A stretch of DNA of 64,000 nucleotides from Microbacterium sp. Root166 (lineage in GTDB: Bacteria > Actinomycetota > Actinomycetes > Actinomycetales > Microbacteriaceae). Position numbers and translations under genes: made by a program. The stretch covers positions 310,001 through 374,000 of the forward strand of contig NZ_LMGL01000002.1 of assembly GCF_001427145.1 (NCBI RefSeq), written 5' to 3'. Every line of letters begins with the position of its first letter. The first letter of the stretch is position 1. A model generated the notes under the pieces. It ran no database searches, was not told the origin of the DNA, and worked only from the letters and a program-made list of their open reading frames with translations. Positions 26,142 to 34,202 of this stretch are shown piece by piece.

Positions 26142-26147
26142 AGGTTG
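26142..26147 (+). promoter_or_regulatory. -10 element (TAGGTT), leaderless zinc-ribbon gene
   Basis: TAGGTT, five bases before GTG 26153. Confidence 0.5.
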
Positions 26148-26152
26148 GAGGC

Positions 26153-26884
26153 GTGAACGCCAGCCCCGCCGACCAGCGCCGCCTCGTCGAGGTCGCCGAG
26201 CTCGATGCCCGCATCCGCCACTCCGACCTCGCCCGCAAGAACCCGCCTCAGAGTGCCCGGGTGCAGGAACTGCTGGCGCATCGCCAGACCCTGTCGCAGG
26301 AGCTGACGACGCGCCTCGGCGCACGTGATGACCTGCGCACCGAGCTCTCCCGCATCGAATCCGATGTCGCGGTCGTCGACGCGCGCAGTGCGCGCGATGC
26401 TCAGCGTCTCGCGGCGTCGAGCAATTCGAAGGAGGCCCAGGGTCTCGAGAGCGAACTGGCGTCGCTGGCGCGCCGCAAGAGCGATCTGGAGGATGCCGAG
26501 CTCGAGCTGATGGAGAAGCTCGAGCTGGCCGATGCGTCGGTCGCGGAGCAGGAGGCGCTCATCGCCGAGACCAACGCGCAGGGTGCCGAGCTGAGCGCCG
26601 AGGGAAAGCGCGTGGTCGCCGAGGCCACCGCGGCGTTCGACGCCGCGTCCCGGGACCGCGCCGCGATCGCGGCCACCGTGCCGGCGGACCTTCTCGCGCT
26701 GTACGAAAAGCTCGCCGCCCGCGGCAACGGGGCGGCGCTGCTGCGTGCGCGCACATGCGAGGGCTGTCAGATGGTCCTGTCCGGATCCGATCTGAACATC
26801 CTCCGTCAGGCGCCGGACGACCTCGTGGTCAATTGCCCCGAGTGCGGGTGCATCCTCGTGCGCACCGACGAATCCGGGTTGTGA
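26153..26884 (+). CDS. Coiled-coil protein with C4 zinc ribbon
   Basis: 243 residues. Residues about 10-190 form a long charged coiled coil (Glu, Ala, Leu, Arg heptads), and the C-terminus holds a four-cysteine zinc ribbon: CEGCQMVLSG and later CPECGCIL. This matches the actinobacterial family with a C4-type zinc ribbon, usually found near the gene pairs for Nif3-like proteins or RNase H. GTG start, probably leaderless. Function is unproven; nucleic-acid binding or a tethering role is possible. Confidence 0.8.
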   Translation: MNASPADQRRLVEVAELDARIRHSDLARKNPPQSARVQELLAHRQTLSQELTTRLGARDDLRTELSRIESDVAVVDARSARDAQRLAASSNSKEAQGLESELASLARRKSDLEDAELELMEKLELADASVAEQEALIAETNAQGAELSAEGKRVVAEATAAFDAASRDRAAIAATVPADLLALYEKLAARGNGAALLRARTCEGCQMVLSGSDLNILRQAPDDLVVNCPECGCILVRTDESGL

Positions 26885-26947
26885 GCCCGCCCCTCGTCGC
26901 GCAGGCGGCGGGACACGAAGGGTTCGGCCGCAGGAAGGGGCGCGGTC

Positions 26948-28690
26948 GTGGTCTCACCCGAGGACGCCGCTAGGGCGCCTGCATGGATCGTGCTCGGCCG
27001 CGATGAGGCCGCCGTCTTCGCCGCGCTGCTGGATGGCGACGGGGTGGAATCGGAGCGGGTGCGGCTGGAGGCATCGGCGTTCCCGCGGTGGGCCGCTGTG
27101 CAGGAGGCCTCGGGCTCGCCTCGCTGGGTGTGGAACGACGCGCCGCAGTGGTACCCGCAGCTCCTGGCCGCCGGCGTTCGGCTCGCGCGGTGCCACGACC
27201 TTCGCCTCGTCCACGCGATCCTGAGCCGTTCAGAACTGGTGACGAACGGTGAGGCGCTCCGTGCCGCGGTGGAGTGGGATGCCCCACCGTTCGTCGCGGA
27301 AACGGTCCAGGCTCCGACCCTCTTCGATCTCGACGCCACCGGCGCGGCCAGTGGGCCTCCCGCCTCGCTCGACGCCGCGCTCGGCGAGTGGATACGTCAG
27401 CGCGACGCCGTCGCGAGTTCGCGCGTCCCCGGCCGGCTACGGCTGCTGGTCGCTGCGGAGTCCGCGGGCGCACTGATCGCCGAGGAGTTGCGCGCGGCCG
27501 GCCTGCCCTGGGACGCGCGCGCGCACGACCGGATTCTCACCGAGACCCTGGGTGAGCGTCCACTCGGCGGGGGACAGCCGGCGCTGCTGGCCGCAGCGGC
27601 GGCCCGGGTTCGCGAGGCGCTCGGCGACCCGACGGTGAGCCTCGATTCGCAGCCCAAGCTGTTGCGGGCTCTTCACCGCGCCGGCGTCCTGGTCGAGTCC
27701 ACGAGCCGCTGGGAGCTGGCCGAGCAGCGGCATCCGGTGATCGAGCCGCTGCTCGAGTACAAGAAGCTGTCCCGGCTGCTCTCGGCCAACGGCTGGGCGT
27801 GGCTGGACGAGTGGGTCGCCGACGGACGCTTCCGGCCGGTGTTCGTGCCGGGCGGCGTGGTCACCGGGCGCTGGGCGTCGTCCGGCGGGGGAGCCCTGCA
27901 GCTGCCGAGGCAGCTGCGACCCGCCGTGCACGCCGACCCGGGGTGGAAGCTGATCGTCGCCGACGTCGCTCAGCTCGAACCACGGGTGCTCGCGGCGATG
28001 GCGAGCGACACCGCACTGGCCGCGGCCGCGCGCGGTCGCGACCTGTACGCCGGCATCGTCGAGAGCGGCGCGGTCGCGTCGCGTCAGGATGCCAAGATCG
28101 CCCTGCTCGGCGCGATGTACGGCGCCACCACTGGCGAGTCGGGGCGTCTCGTGCCGCGACTGCGCCGGATCTATCCGCGCGCCATGGGGCTGGTCGACGA
28201 CGCCGCGCAGACGGGCGAGGACGGCGGGATCGTCTCGACCTGGCTGGGCCGCAGCGCGCCGCCGCCGTCGGAGACGTGGGACGCGGCGCAGTCGCGCGCG
28301 ACAGAGGCCGAGGCATCCGGGGCCGACGAGTCCCGCGCCCGCCGATGGGCTCGCGATCGCGGCCGGTTCACCCGCAACTTCATCGTGCAGGGCACCGCGG
28401 CCGAATGGGCGCTGGCGTGGATGGCCGACCTCCGGGCACGCCTCTTCGCGCTGCCGCCAGTGCCTCCGGCCGAGGGCAGCGAGAGGTCCGGCCCGGTCTT
28501 CGCGCGGCATCCGCATCTCGCGTTCTTCCTCCACGACGAGGTGATCGTCCACGCACCCGAAGCGCTGGCCGAGACTGCGGCGCAGTGCGTGACGGATGCC
28601 GCGACCGCCGCCGGCAGGCTGCTCTTCGGCGATTTCTCCGTGGACTTCCTTCTGGACGTCCGCGTCTCCGACAGCGCCGGCAAGGACTGA
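26948..28690 (+). CDS. Family A DNA polymerase-like protein with N-terminal exonuclease-like region
   Basis: 580 residues, shorter than Pol I (about 880), with no 5'-3' exonuclease domain. The C-terminal half has polymerase motifs: A as VADVAQLEPRVLAAM (Asp near 338, where Pol I has DYSQIELR), B as RQDAKIALLGAMYG (Lys and Tyr kept), C as FFLHDEVIVHAP (His-Asp-Glu). The N-terminal half corresponds to the 3'-5' exonuclease-like domain, but I could not find its full set of acidic residues. Actinobacteria commonly carry this second family A protein; a repair role is likely. GTG start. Convergent with the DUF4012 gene, one base between stops. Confidence 0.8.
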   Translation: MVSPEDAARAPAWIVLGRDEAAVFAALLDGDGVESERVRLEASAFPRWAAVQEASGSPRWVWNDAPQWYPQLLAAGVRLARCHDLRLVHAILSRSELVTNGEALRAAVEWDAPPFVAETVQAPTLFDLDATGAASGPPASLDAALGEWIRQRDAVASSRVPGRLRLLVAAESAGALIAEELRAAGLPWDARAHDRILTETLGERPLGGGQPALLAAAAARVREALGDPTVSLDSQPKLLRALHRAGVLVESTSRWELAEQRHPVIEPLLEYKKLSRLLSANGWAWLDEWVADGRFRPVFVPGGVVTGRWASSGGGALQLPRQLRPAVHADPGWKLIVADVAQLEPRVLAAMASDTALAAAARGRDLYAGIVESGAVASRQDAKIALLGAMYGATTGESGRLVPRLRRIYPRAMGLVDDAAQTGEDGGIVSTWLGRSAPPPSETWDAAQSRATEAEASGADESRARRWARDRGRFTRNFIVQGTAAEWALAWMADLRARLFALPPVPPAEGSERSGPVFARHPHLAFFLHDEVIVHAPEALAETAAQCVTDAATAAGRLLFGDFSVDFLLDVRVSDSAGKD

Positions 28691-28691
28691 C

Positions 28692-30455
28692 TCAGCGGCA
28701 GGTCACCGCTGCCGAGGTGACGTCAGGCTTGCTCAGCAGAGGCGTGTGGAGGATCACCGGGCTGACCTCTCCCGGATCTGCCGCCACGAACCGGAACTCG
28801 ACCGTGACCGTCTCACCCGGTGACAGATCGACCCGCACAGCGGTCACCGGGAATCCGGCGTCCTCGACTTCGACGGCGGGAACCAGCTCACCGCCGATCG
28901 CGACTCCGCCGAAGAACGAGCCGAGGGGCGCCGACACCGAGACATTCGTCGCGATATCGCCGACGGCCGTGCCGAAGTGGCCGCCGCCGGTCATACTGGC
29001 GGGGAATCCGGCGGCGTCCGCGGGTGCGTCGCTGGCGAGGGTCACGGCGACGACGACATCGCGATGGCCATCCGGGCGACACTCTTCGCTTCCGGATGTG
29101 ATCGTGACGTCGAGGAAGCTGTCCATCTTGCCGCCGGTCGCATCGTTGAGGTAGATCGCGAACGCGTCCGGGCCGGCCAGCCGCTGTCTGGCCGAGGGGC
29201 CGGCGAGGAGAGTCGACGCGATGATCTCCTGCTCCTGCGACACGGCACTCCAGAGCGCGATCCGGCCTTCTTCGGCCGGCTGGGCGAGCGCCGCAGCCAG
29301 GGTCGTCACGTCCACCTCGCCCTGCGTGAGCCGTGCGAACACGGACGTCGCCACCTCGCGGAAGTGCACGTTCTGATCGGCTTGATCGAGTGCGAGGTAT
29401 GGGTCCACGAGCAGCTTCTGCTGGAGTTCGCCCGCGGAGAGCTCGCCCTGGCCTGTCGACACCGGCCCGGTGACATCGAGTATCGCCTCCAGCACCATCG
29501 GGTCGACCGAGAGCAGGACGTCGGGCCTCACTCCGGAATGCCGCTCCCACCAGGTCGAGACGAGCTGAGCGGTGAGCGGGAACTCCGCGGACATCGAGGC
29601 GTTCTGCACGAATCTCCCGACGCGATCGCCGTAGAGCCGTGTGGTCGACGCCGGAACCGGCAGGAGCTCCGTCGGCGAAGACTTGAATTCAGAGGAGTCC
29701 GCCTGGGACACCAGCGTCAGCGCGCCGTCCTCAGCTGCGAGTTCGACGAAGGACCCCGTGATCCCGCCGCCGGTCCGCAGCTCCGCGTTGTTCTGCAGCA
29801 TGATCAGAATCGTGCGGCGGCCGTCCGAGCCGAGGATCGGCGGAAGGATCCGAGCGGCGTCCTCGACGGCGGAGACGATCGGGACGAACTGCGCGACCGT
29901 CTCGTTCACCTCGCTGAAGCCATCGCGCACCGGAGGCAGCAGACGCGCCGCCTCGACGTCTTCGAGGTGCTCGGCCGCCTGCTCGAGAGCCGCGCTCGCC
30001 TGAGTGATCGGCTCCTGTTGCGCAACGATCGGAGCGAGGTCGATACGCCCGCCGGCTGCCGCGGTCGCGGAGATGCTCCGCGCTGCGCTCAGCAGCGGAA
30101 CGACCGCCTCGGAGAGGACGGAGTCCAATTCCTGTGCGACGACGCGCACGGCCGCGAAGTTCGGACCGAGCCACGGGACGTACTCGGCGGCCCGCCACAC
30201 GGGGTCCGAGGTGAGCTCCGCAGCGCGCGCCGCATGCAGCGCCATCTCATCAGCTGCAGAGCCGGCGGCATCGGCATCCATCGCCGCGGCGGACGCCTTC
30301 AGCTCCGAGGTGAGAGCCTTCGCTGCATTCAGCTCGCCGTACGCCATCCAGCCGCGCACGCCGAGCCACGCCAAGGCGGCCACGGCGACCGCGAGGAGGG
30401 CGAAGCCCACTCTCGCGGCGCGCCGAGGCCCGGCTGCCGCCCGTTCGACCCGCAC
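28692..30455 (-). CDS. DUF4012 domain protein, membrane-anchored
   Basis: 587 residues. A basic N-terminus and one membrane segment (about 16-35) are followed by a long helical stretch (40-200) and then the DUF4012 signature: ILIMLQNNAELRTGGGITGS, with the invariant N-x-E-x-R and Gly-rich turn. The rest is beta-rich and extracellular. The family is frequent in actinobacterial exopolysaccharide and cell-surface loci; its biochemical role is unknown. It starts three bases after the stop of the LAVTG protein gene, so the two are one operon. Confidence 0.85.
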   Translation of the reverse strand: MRVERAAAGPRRAARVGFALLAVAVAALAWLGVRGWMAYGELNAAKALTSELKASAAAMDADAAGSAADEMALHAARAAELTSDPVWRAAEYVPWLGPNFAAVRVVAQELDSVLSEAVVPLLSAARSISATAAAGGRIDLAPIVAQQEPITQASAALEQAAEHLEDVEAARLLPPVRDGFSEVNETVAQFVPIVSAVEDAARILPPILGSDGRRTILIMLQNNAELRTGGGITGSFVELAAEDGALTLVSQADSSEFKSSPTELLPVPASTTRLYGDRVGRFVQNASMSAEFPLTAQLVSTWWERHSGVRPDVLLSVDPMVLEAILDVTGPVSTGQGELSAGELQQKLLVDPYLALDQADQNVHFREVATSVFARLTQGEVDVTTLAAALAQPAEEGRIALWSAVSQEQEIIASTLLAGPSARQRLAGPDAFAIYLNDATGGKMDSFLDVTITSGSEECRPDGHRDVVVAVTLASDAPADAAGFPASMTGGGHFGTAVGDIATNVSVSAPLGSFFGGVAIGGELVPAVEVEDAGFPVTAVRVDLSPGETVTVEFRFVAADPGEVSPVILHTPLLSKPDVTSAAVTCR

Positions 30456-30458
30456 CTT

Positions 30459-31124
30459 TCAGGACCGGGTGGTGCGCCGCCGCAGCATGACTGCCGCGCC
30501 GCCGGCGACGAGCAGCGCCGCGCCGACCGCTACCGCGATGATCGGCACGTCTTCTCCCGTGACGGCCAAGCCGGGAGCTTCGCTCGCAGCGCCGCCCCCG
30601 CCCGAGCCCTGAGGCGGTGCGGCAGCGCACTGCGGCGTGGCCGGCGGGTAGCTCAGCGCGACGACCAGATCCGGGTTGACCCGGATCTTCGCCGAGATCG
30701 CACCCCGCGTCCACGCGAAGTTGCCGCTCGTCTCGACCCACTCGCCGTTCACGAACGCCCATCCGGGCCAGCCCGTCGGGTTTCCGGACCCGTCGACCGA
30801 TGCGCCAGGCCAGAGGATCCGACCGGACAACGAGTTGCCGACGAGCGTGCCGAGCGGGATCTCCGCGGTGTTCGCGCCGTCCGTGAGGATGAGAGTCGCC
30901 GTATCGCTGGTCGCCTGCTCATCCGGATCCGTCAGCGTGACGTTGTAGTTGATCCACGGGACGTCTCGCTGACATTCCCCATAGGCAACCGATCCGGCAA
31001 GCGTCGCGCTTTCCGGAATCGTCGGCGTGTATTCCTCGTCGCCTTCGATGGCGTTCGCCGCCGCAGGAGCGGAGATCGCAATGATCCCCGCGATCGCGAC
31101 GATTGACATGATTTTTCGCAACAC
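30459..31124 (-). CDS. Secreted cell-wall protein with LAVTG sorting signal
   Basis: 221 residues. Signal peptide at 1-25 (MLRKIMSIVAIAG... with APAAANA before the likely cleavage). A beta-rich domain (30-165) with a single Cys pair follows, then a Gly/Ser/Pro linker. The C-terminus is a sortase signal: LAVTG (186-190), a hydrophobic segment and the basic tail LRRRTTRS. LAXTG is the motif used by class E sortases of high-GC actinobacteria. No sortase gene is nearby. GTG start. The gene and its upstream region are less G/C-rich than the neighbours, hinting at transfer. Function of the exposed domain unknown. Confidence 0.78.
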   Translation of the reverse strand: MLRKIMSIVAIAGIIAISAPAAANAIEGDEEYTPTIPESATLAGSVAYGECQRDVPWINYNVTLTDPDEQATSDTATLILTDGANTAEIPLGTLVGNSLSGRILWPGASVDGSGNPTGWPGWAFVNGEWVETSGNFAWTRGAISAKIRVNPDLVVALSYPPATPQCAAAPPQGSGGGGAASEAPGLAVTGEDVPIIAVAVGAALLVAGGAAVMLRRRTTRS

Positions 31125-31319
31125 TTCAGCCCCCCAGTGGCCATCGCTCGAATACGCCCGACAATGCGGACGCCTCGAACGTCTTCCCCAGATGCCCGCA
31201 CCCCAGCGCGAGCCGCTCGTACCCCAAGTACAAGCACAATCATGCTAGCCCAATCGTTCGTTCTTCGGGCGATGAACACCGCGCGAGCCGGAAACCGGTG
31301 GCCATTCAGGCCGCACCGG

Positions 31320-31325
31320 TAGACT
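31320..31325 (+). promoter_or_regulatory. -10 element (TAGACT) of rnpB
   Basis: TAGACT, seven bases before the first base of the P1 stem of RNase P RNA; no good -35 hexamer is visible. Confidence 0.55.
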
Positions 31326-31332
31326 TCGGCGT

Positions 31333-31710
31333 GCGAATGGGTCGGCTGGACGGTCGCGTCGCGCACGGTACTCCGTGTCGCGCCGAGGAACGTCCGGGCT
31401 CCGCAGGGCAGGGCGGTGGGTAACACCCACCCGGAGTGATCCGCGAGACAGTGCCACAGAGAGCAGACCGCCGGGGCTTCGGTCCCGGTAAGGGTGAAAG
31501 GGTGGTGTAAGAGACCACCGGGGTCGCGGTGACGCGACCCGCAAGGTAAACCTCGCCCGGAGCAAGGCCAGACAGGGGATGTTGACGCGGCTCGCCGAGT
31601 CCCCGGGTAGGCCGCTTGAGCGGCACGGCAACGTGTCGCCGAGAGAGATGACCGTCCACGGGGCTTCGGCCCCCGGACAGAACCCGGCGTACAGGCCGGC
31701 CCATTCGCCC
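31333..31710 (+). ncRNA. rnpB: RNase P RNA, bacterial class A
   Basis: Catalytic RNA that matures tRNA 5' ends. The conserved cores are present: GAGGAACGTCCGGGCTCC near 31385, the GAGCAAGGCCAGACAGG block near 31560 and AGAGAGATGACCG near 31642. The terminal P1 helix closes the molecule: 31333-31341 (GCGAATGGG) pairs with 31700-31708. Length about 378 nt. The exact 3' end is uncertain by a few bases. Confidence 0.95.
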
Positions 31711-31733
31711 TCTCGAGTGCCTTCCGGCTGCGC

Positions 31734-32492
31734 TCAGCCGAGAGCCAGGGCCGCTGCCCCGATGATGCCCGCGTTGTTGCGATGCACGGCGGGGACGATC
31801 GGCGTCTTCAGCTCGAGCAGGTGCAGGAACTTGTCGGCGTGCTTCGAGACCCCGCCGCCCACGATGAACAGATCCGGGCTGAAGAGGGACTCGACGTAGC
31901 TGTAGTACCACTGCAGCCGCTCGGCCCACTGCTCCCAGCTGAGCTCCTCGCGCTCCATCGCCGAATAGGCTGCGTAGGCCTCGGCATCCTTCCCGTGCCC
32001 TGCGCGCTGAAGGTGACCCAGCTCGGAATTCGGCATGAGCACGCCGTTGTAGAGCATCGCGGAGCCGATGCCGGTGCCCAGCGTCGTGAGGATCGTGAGG
32101 CCGTGCTGATCGCGGGCCGCGCCGTACCGATGCTCGGCGATCCCGGCGACATCCGCGTCGTTGGCGAAATGGATCTCGCGCTCGAGGCCCTCTTCGAAGA
32201 ACTTCTCGGCCTCGAACCCGATCCACTTCTCCGACACGTTCGCCGCCGAGAGCGTCCGGCCGTGCTTCACGATCGCGGGGAACGCCACGCCGAGCGGGAT
32301 CGAATCGGTCACCTCGAGGGTGGACAGCACCTCGGTGACCGCGGCGAGGACGTCCTTCGGCTCGGCGCCCGGGGGAGTCGCCACCTTCACGCGGCGGCTC
32401 TCGAGGACGCCCTTCTCGAGGTCCACGACTCCCGCCTTGATGCCGGTGCCGCCGATGTCCACGCCGACGGCGCGAGTCGCGTGTGATGCCAT
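31734..32492 (-). CDS. ppgK: Polyphosphate glucokinase
   Basis: 252 residues. Phosphorylates glucose with polyphosphate (or ATP), a typical actinobacterial entry to glycolysis. ROK-type motifs: VDIGGTGIKAGVVD at the N-terminus, ANDADVAGIAEH, LTTLGTGIGSAML. The PPGK-specific FAND/HLQRAGHGKDAE region replaces the ROK zinc site, as in other polyphosphate glucokinases. TAGGCT lies six bases upstream of the ATG, so it is probably leaderless. Convergent with rnpB. Confidence 0.95.
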   Translation of the reverse strand: MASHATRAVGVDIGGTGIKAGVVDLEKGVLESRRVKVATPPGAEPKDVLAAVTEVLSTLEVTDSIPLGVAFPAIVKHGRTLSAANVSEKWIGFEAEKFFEEGLEREIHFANDADVAGIAEHRYGAARDQHGLTILTTLGTGIGSAMLYNGVLMPNSELGHLQRAGHGKDAEAYAAYSAMEREELSWEQWAERLQWYYSYVESLFSPDLFIVGGGVSKHADKFLHLLELKTPIVPAVHRNNAGIIGAAALALG

Positions 32493-32498
32493 GCGCTC

Positions 32499-32504
32499 AG
32501 CCTA
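32499..32504 (-). promoter_or_regulatory. -10 element (TAGGCT), leaderless ppgK
   Basis: TAGGCT on the minus strand, six bases before the ATG at 32492. Confidence 0.6.
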
Positions 32505-32588
32505 GCCAGCGGGCGAGCGGGGCATCGGGCCCGATCGCTAGGATCGTGCCCAAGCCGCCGAGGGGCGACGCGATCCGAGGAGCGAACC

Positions 32589-32813
32589 ATGACGAGCGAC
32601 AGCGAGAAGTACTGGTACAACCTCAAGACCGGCGAGGTCGAGAAGGGCTATGAGTCGCCCTCCGTCGATCGCGCCGGCCCGTTCGACACCCCCGAGGAGG
32701 CCGCGGACGCGCCCGAAGTCATCCGGCGCCGATCCCGCGCCTGGGCCGAAGAAGAGGCGAGAGAGGACGGCTGGAGCGGCGCTGCGTCGGGAGAGCCGCG
32801 CGGCGACCAGTAG
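32589..32813 (+). CDS. Small conserved actinobacterial protein (SPOR-like annotation)
   Basis: 74 residues. Opens with KYWYNLKTGEVEKGYESPSV, then AGPFDTPEEAADAPEVIRRR, and ends in an acidic helix. The short WYN..TGEVE block and the Gly-Pro-Phe turn resemble small proteins often labelled SPOR-domain-containing in Microbacteriaceae, but it is too short for a full SPOR fold and no membrane segment is present. GAGGAG eight bases upstream supports the start. A TAGTCT -10 candidate for the next gene overlaps its stop codon. Confidence 0.72.
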   Translation: MTSDSEKYWYNLKTGEVEKGYESPSVDRAGPFDTPEEAADAPEVIRRRSRAWAEEEAREDGWSGAASGEPRGDQ

Positions 32814-32851
32814 TCTGGCATCGGCCGCATCGGGCACCCGGAGAGGATGCG

Positions 32852-34189
32852 ATGGACAAGCAGCGTGACTTCGTTCTGAGGACGATCGAGGAGCGGGGCG
32901 TCAAGTTCGTCCGCCTCTGGTTCACGGATGTGATCGGAACCCTGAAGTCGGTGGCGATCGCCCCGGCCGAGGTCGAGGGTGCATTCAGCGAGGGCCTGGG
33001 TTTCGACGGCTCCGCGATCGAGGGCCTGACCCGCTCGTACGAGTCGGATCTTCTCGCCCATCCCGATCCCACGACGTTCCAGATCCTGCCCTGGCGGGGT
33101 GAGATCGACCCGACCGCGCGCATGTTCTGCGACATCACGACGCCGGACGGGCAGCCGGCCGTGGCGGATCCTCGTCACGTGCTCAAGCGCACGCTCGCCA
33201 AGGCGGCCGACGCGGGGTTCACGTTCTACACCCACCCCGAGATCGAGTTCTACCTGCTGAAATCGTCCTCCTTCGGCGCCGACGGCCCCGAGCCCGTGGA
33301 CTCCGCCGGCTACTTCGACAACGTCCCCGGCGGCACCGCGCACGACTTCCGCCGACGCTCGGTGCGCATGCTGGAGGACCTCGGCATCTCGGTCGAGTTC
33401 AGCCACCACGAGGGCGGCCCCGGGCAGAACGAGATCGACCTGCGATACGCCGACGCGCTGGCGACGGCCGACAACATCATGACGTTCCGCACCGTGATCA
33501 AAGAGGTCGCGATCGAGCAGGGCGTGTACGCGACGTTCATGCCGAAGCCTCTGAGCGGCAAGCCGGGCAGCGGCATGCACACCCACATGTCCCTGTTCGA
33601 GGGCGACGTCAACGCCTTCTACGAGGAGGGCGCGCAGTACCAGCTCTCGCAGGTGGGCCGCCAGTTCATCGCCGGCTTGCTGCGCCACGCCAACGAGATC
33701 GCGGCCGTGACGAACCAGTTCGTCAACTCCTACAAGCGGCTGTGGGGCGGCGACGAGGCTCCGAGCTTCATCTGCTGGGGTCACAACAACCGCTCCGCGC
33801 TCGTGCGCGTGCCGCTCTACAAGCCCAGCAAGGGCCAGTCGTCGCGGGTGGAGTACCGCGCGCTCGATTCGGCGGCCAACCCCTACCTGGCTTACGCGCT
33901 CATGCTGGCGGCCGGGCTCAAGGGCATCGAAGAGGGCTACGAGCTGCCTCCCGAGGCGGAGGACAACGTCTGGTCGCTGACGGATGCCGAGCGCCGCGCC
34001 CTCGGGTACGCCCCGTTGCCGGCCAGCCTCGACCACGCGCTGGAGTACATGGAGGAGTCCGAGCTCGTCGCCGAGACCCTCGGTGAGCAGGTCTTCAACT
34101 ACGTGCTGCTGAACAAGCGTCGCGAATGGCAGGAGTACCGCTCGCAGGTGACCCAGTTCGAGCTCAAGAGCAACCTCGAGATGCTCTGA
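32852..34189 (+). CDS. Glutamine synthetase, second copy (GlnA2-like)
   Basis: 445 residues, shorter than the other copy at 38-39.6 kb. All type I glutamine synthetase blocks are present: GLGFDGSAIEG, PEIEFYLL, FMPKPLSGKPGSGMHTHMS and NNRSALVRVP. The adenylylation loop reads GYELPPE, so a Tyr stands at the aligned place, but the flanking sequence differs from the classical DLYELPPE. The gene sits just before glnE, as glnA2 does in Mycobacterium and Streptomyces. Whether it supplies glutamine or acts on another amine cannot be told from sequence. Confidence 0.9.
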   Translation: MDKQRDFVLRTIEERGVKFVRLWFTDVIGTLKSVAIAPAEVEGAFSEGLGFDGSAIEGLTRSYESDLLAHPDPTTFQILPWRGEIDPTARMFCDITTPDGQPAVADPRHVLKRTLAKAADAGFTFYTHPEIEFYLLKSSSFGADGPEPVDSAGYFDNVPGGTAHDFRRRSVRMLEDLGISVEFSHHEGGPGQNEIDLRYADALATADNIMTFRTVIKEVAIEQGVYATFMPKPLSGKPGSGMHTHMSLFEGDVNAFYEEGAQYQLSQVGRQFIAGLLRHANEIAAVTNQFVNSYKRLWGGDEAPSFICWGHNNRSALVRVPLYKPSKGQSSRVEYRALDSAANPYLAYALMLAAGLKGIEEGYELPPEAEDNVWSLTDAERRALGYAPLPASLDHALEYMEESELVAETLGEQVFNYVLLNKRREWQEYRSQVTQFELKSNLEML

Positions 34190-34202
34190 CGCCTGCTGAC
34201 GC

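Noticed and set aside
31579..31899. Small coding region inside rnpB and the end of ppgK
   Set aside because: It overlaps the RNase P RNA core and reads ppgK in antisense, without a ribosome site.
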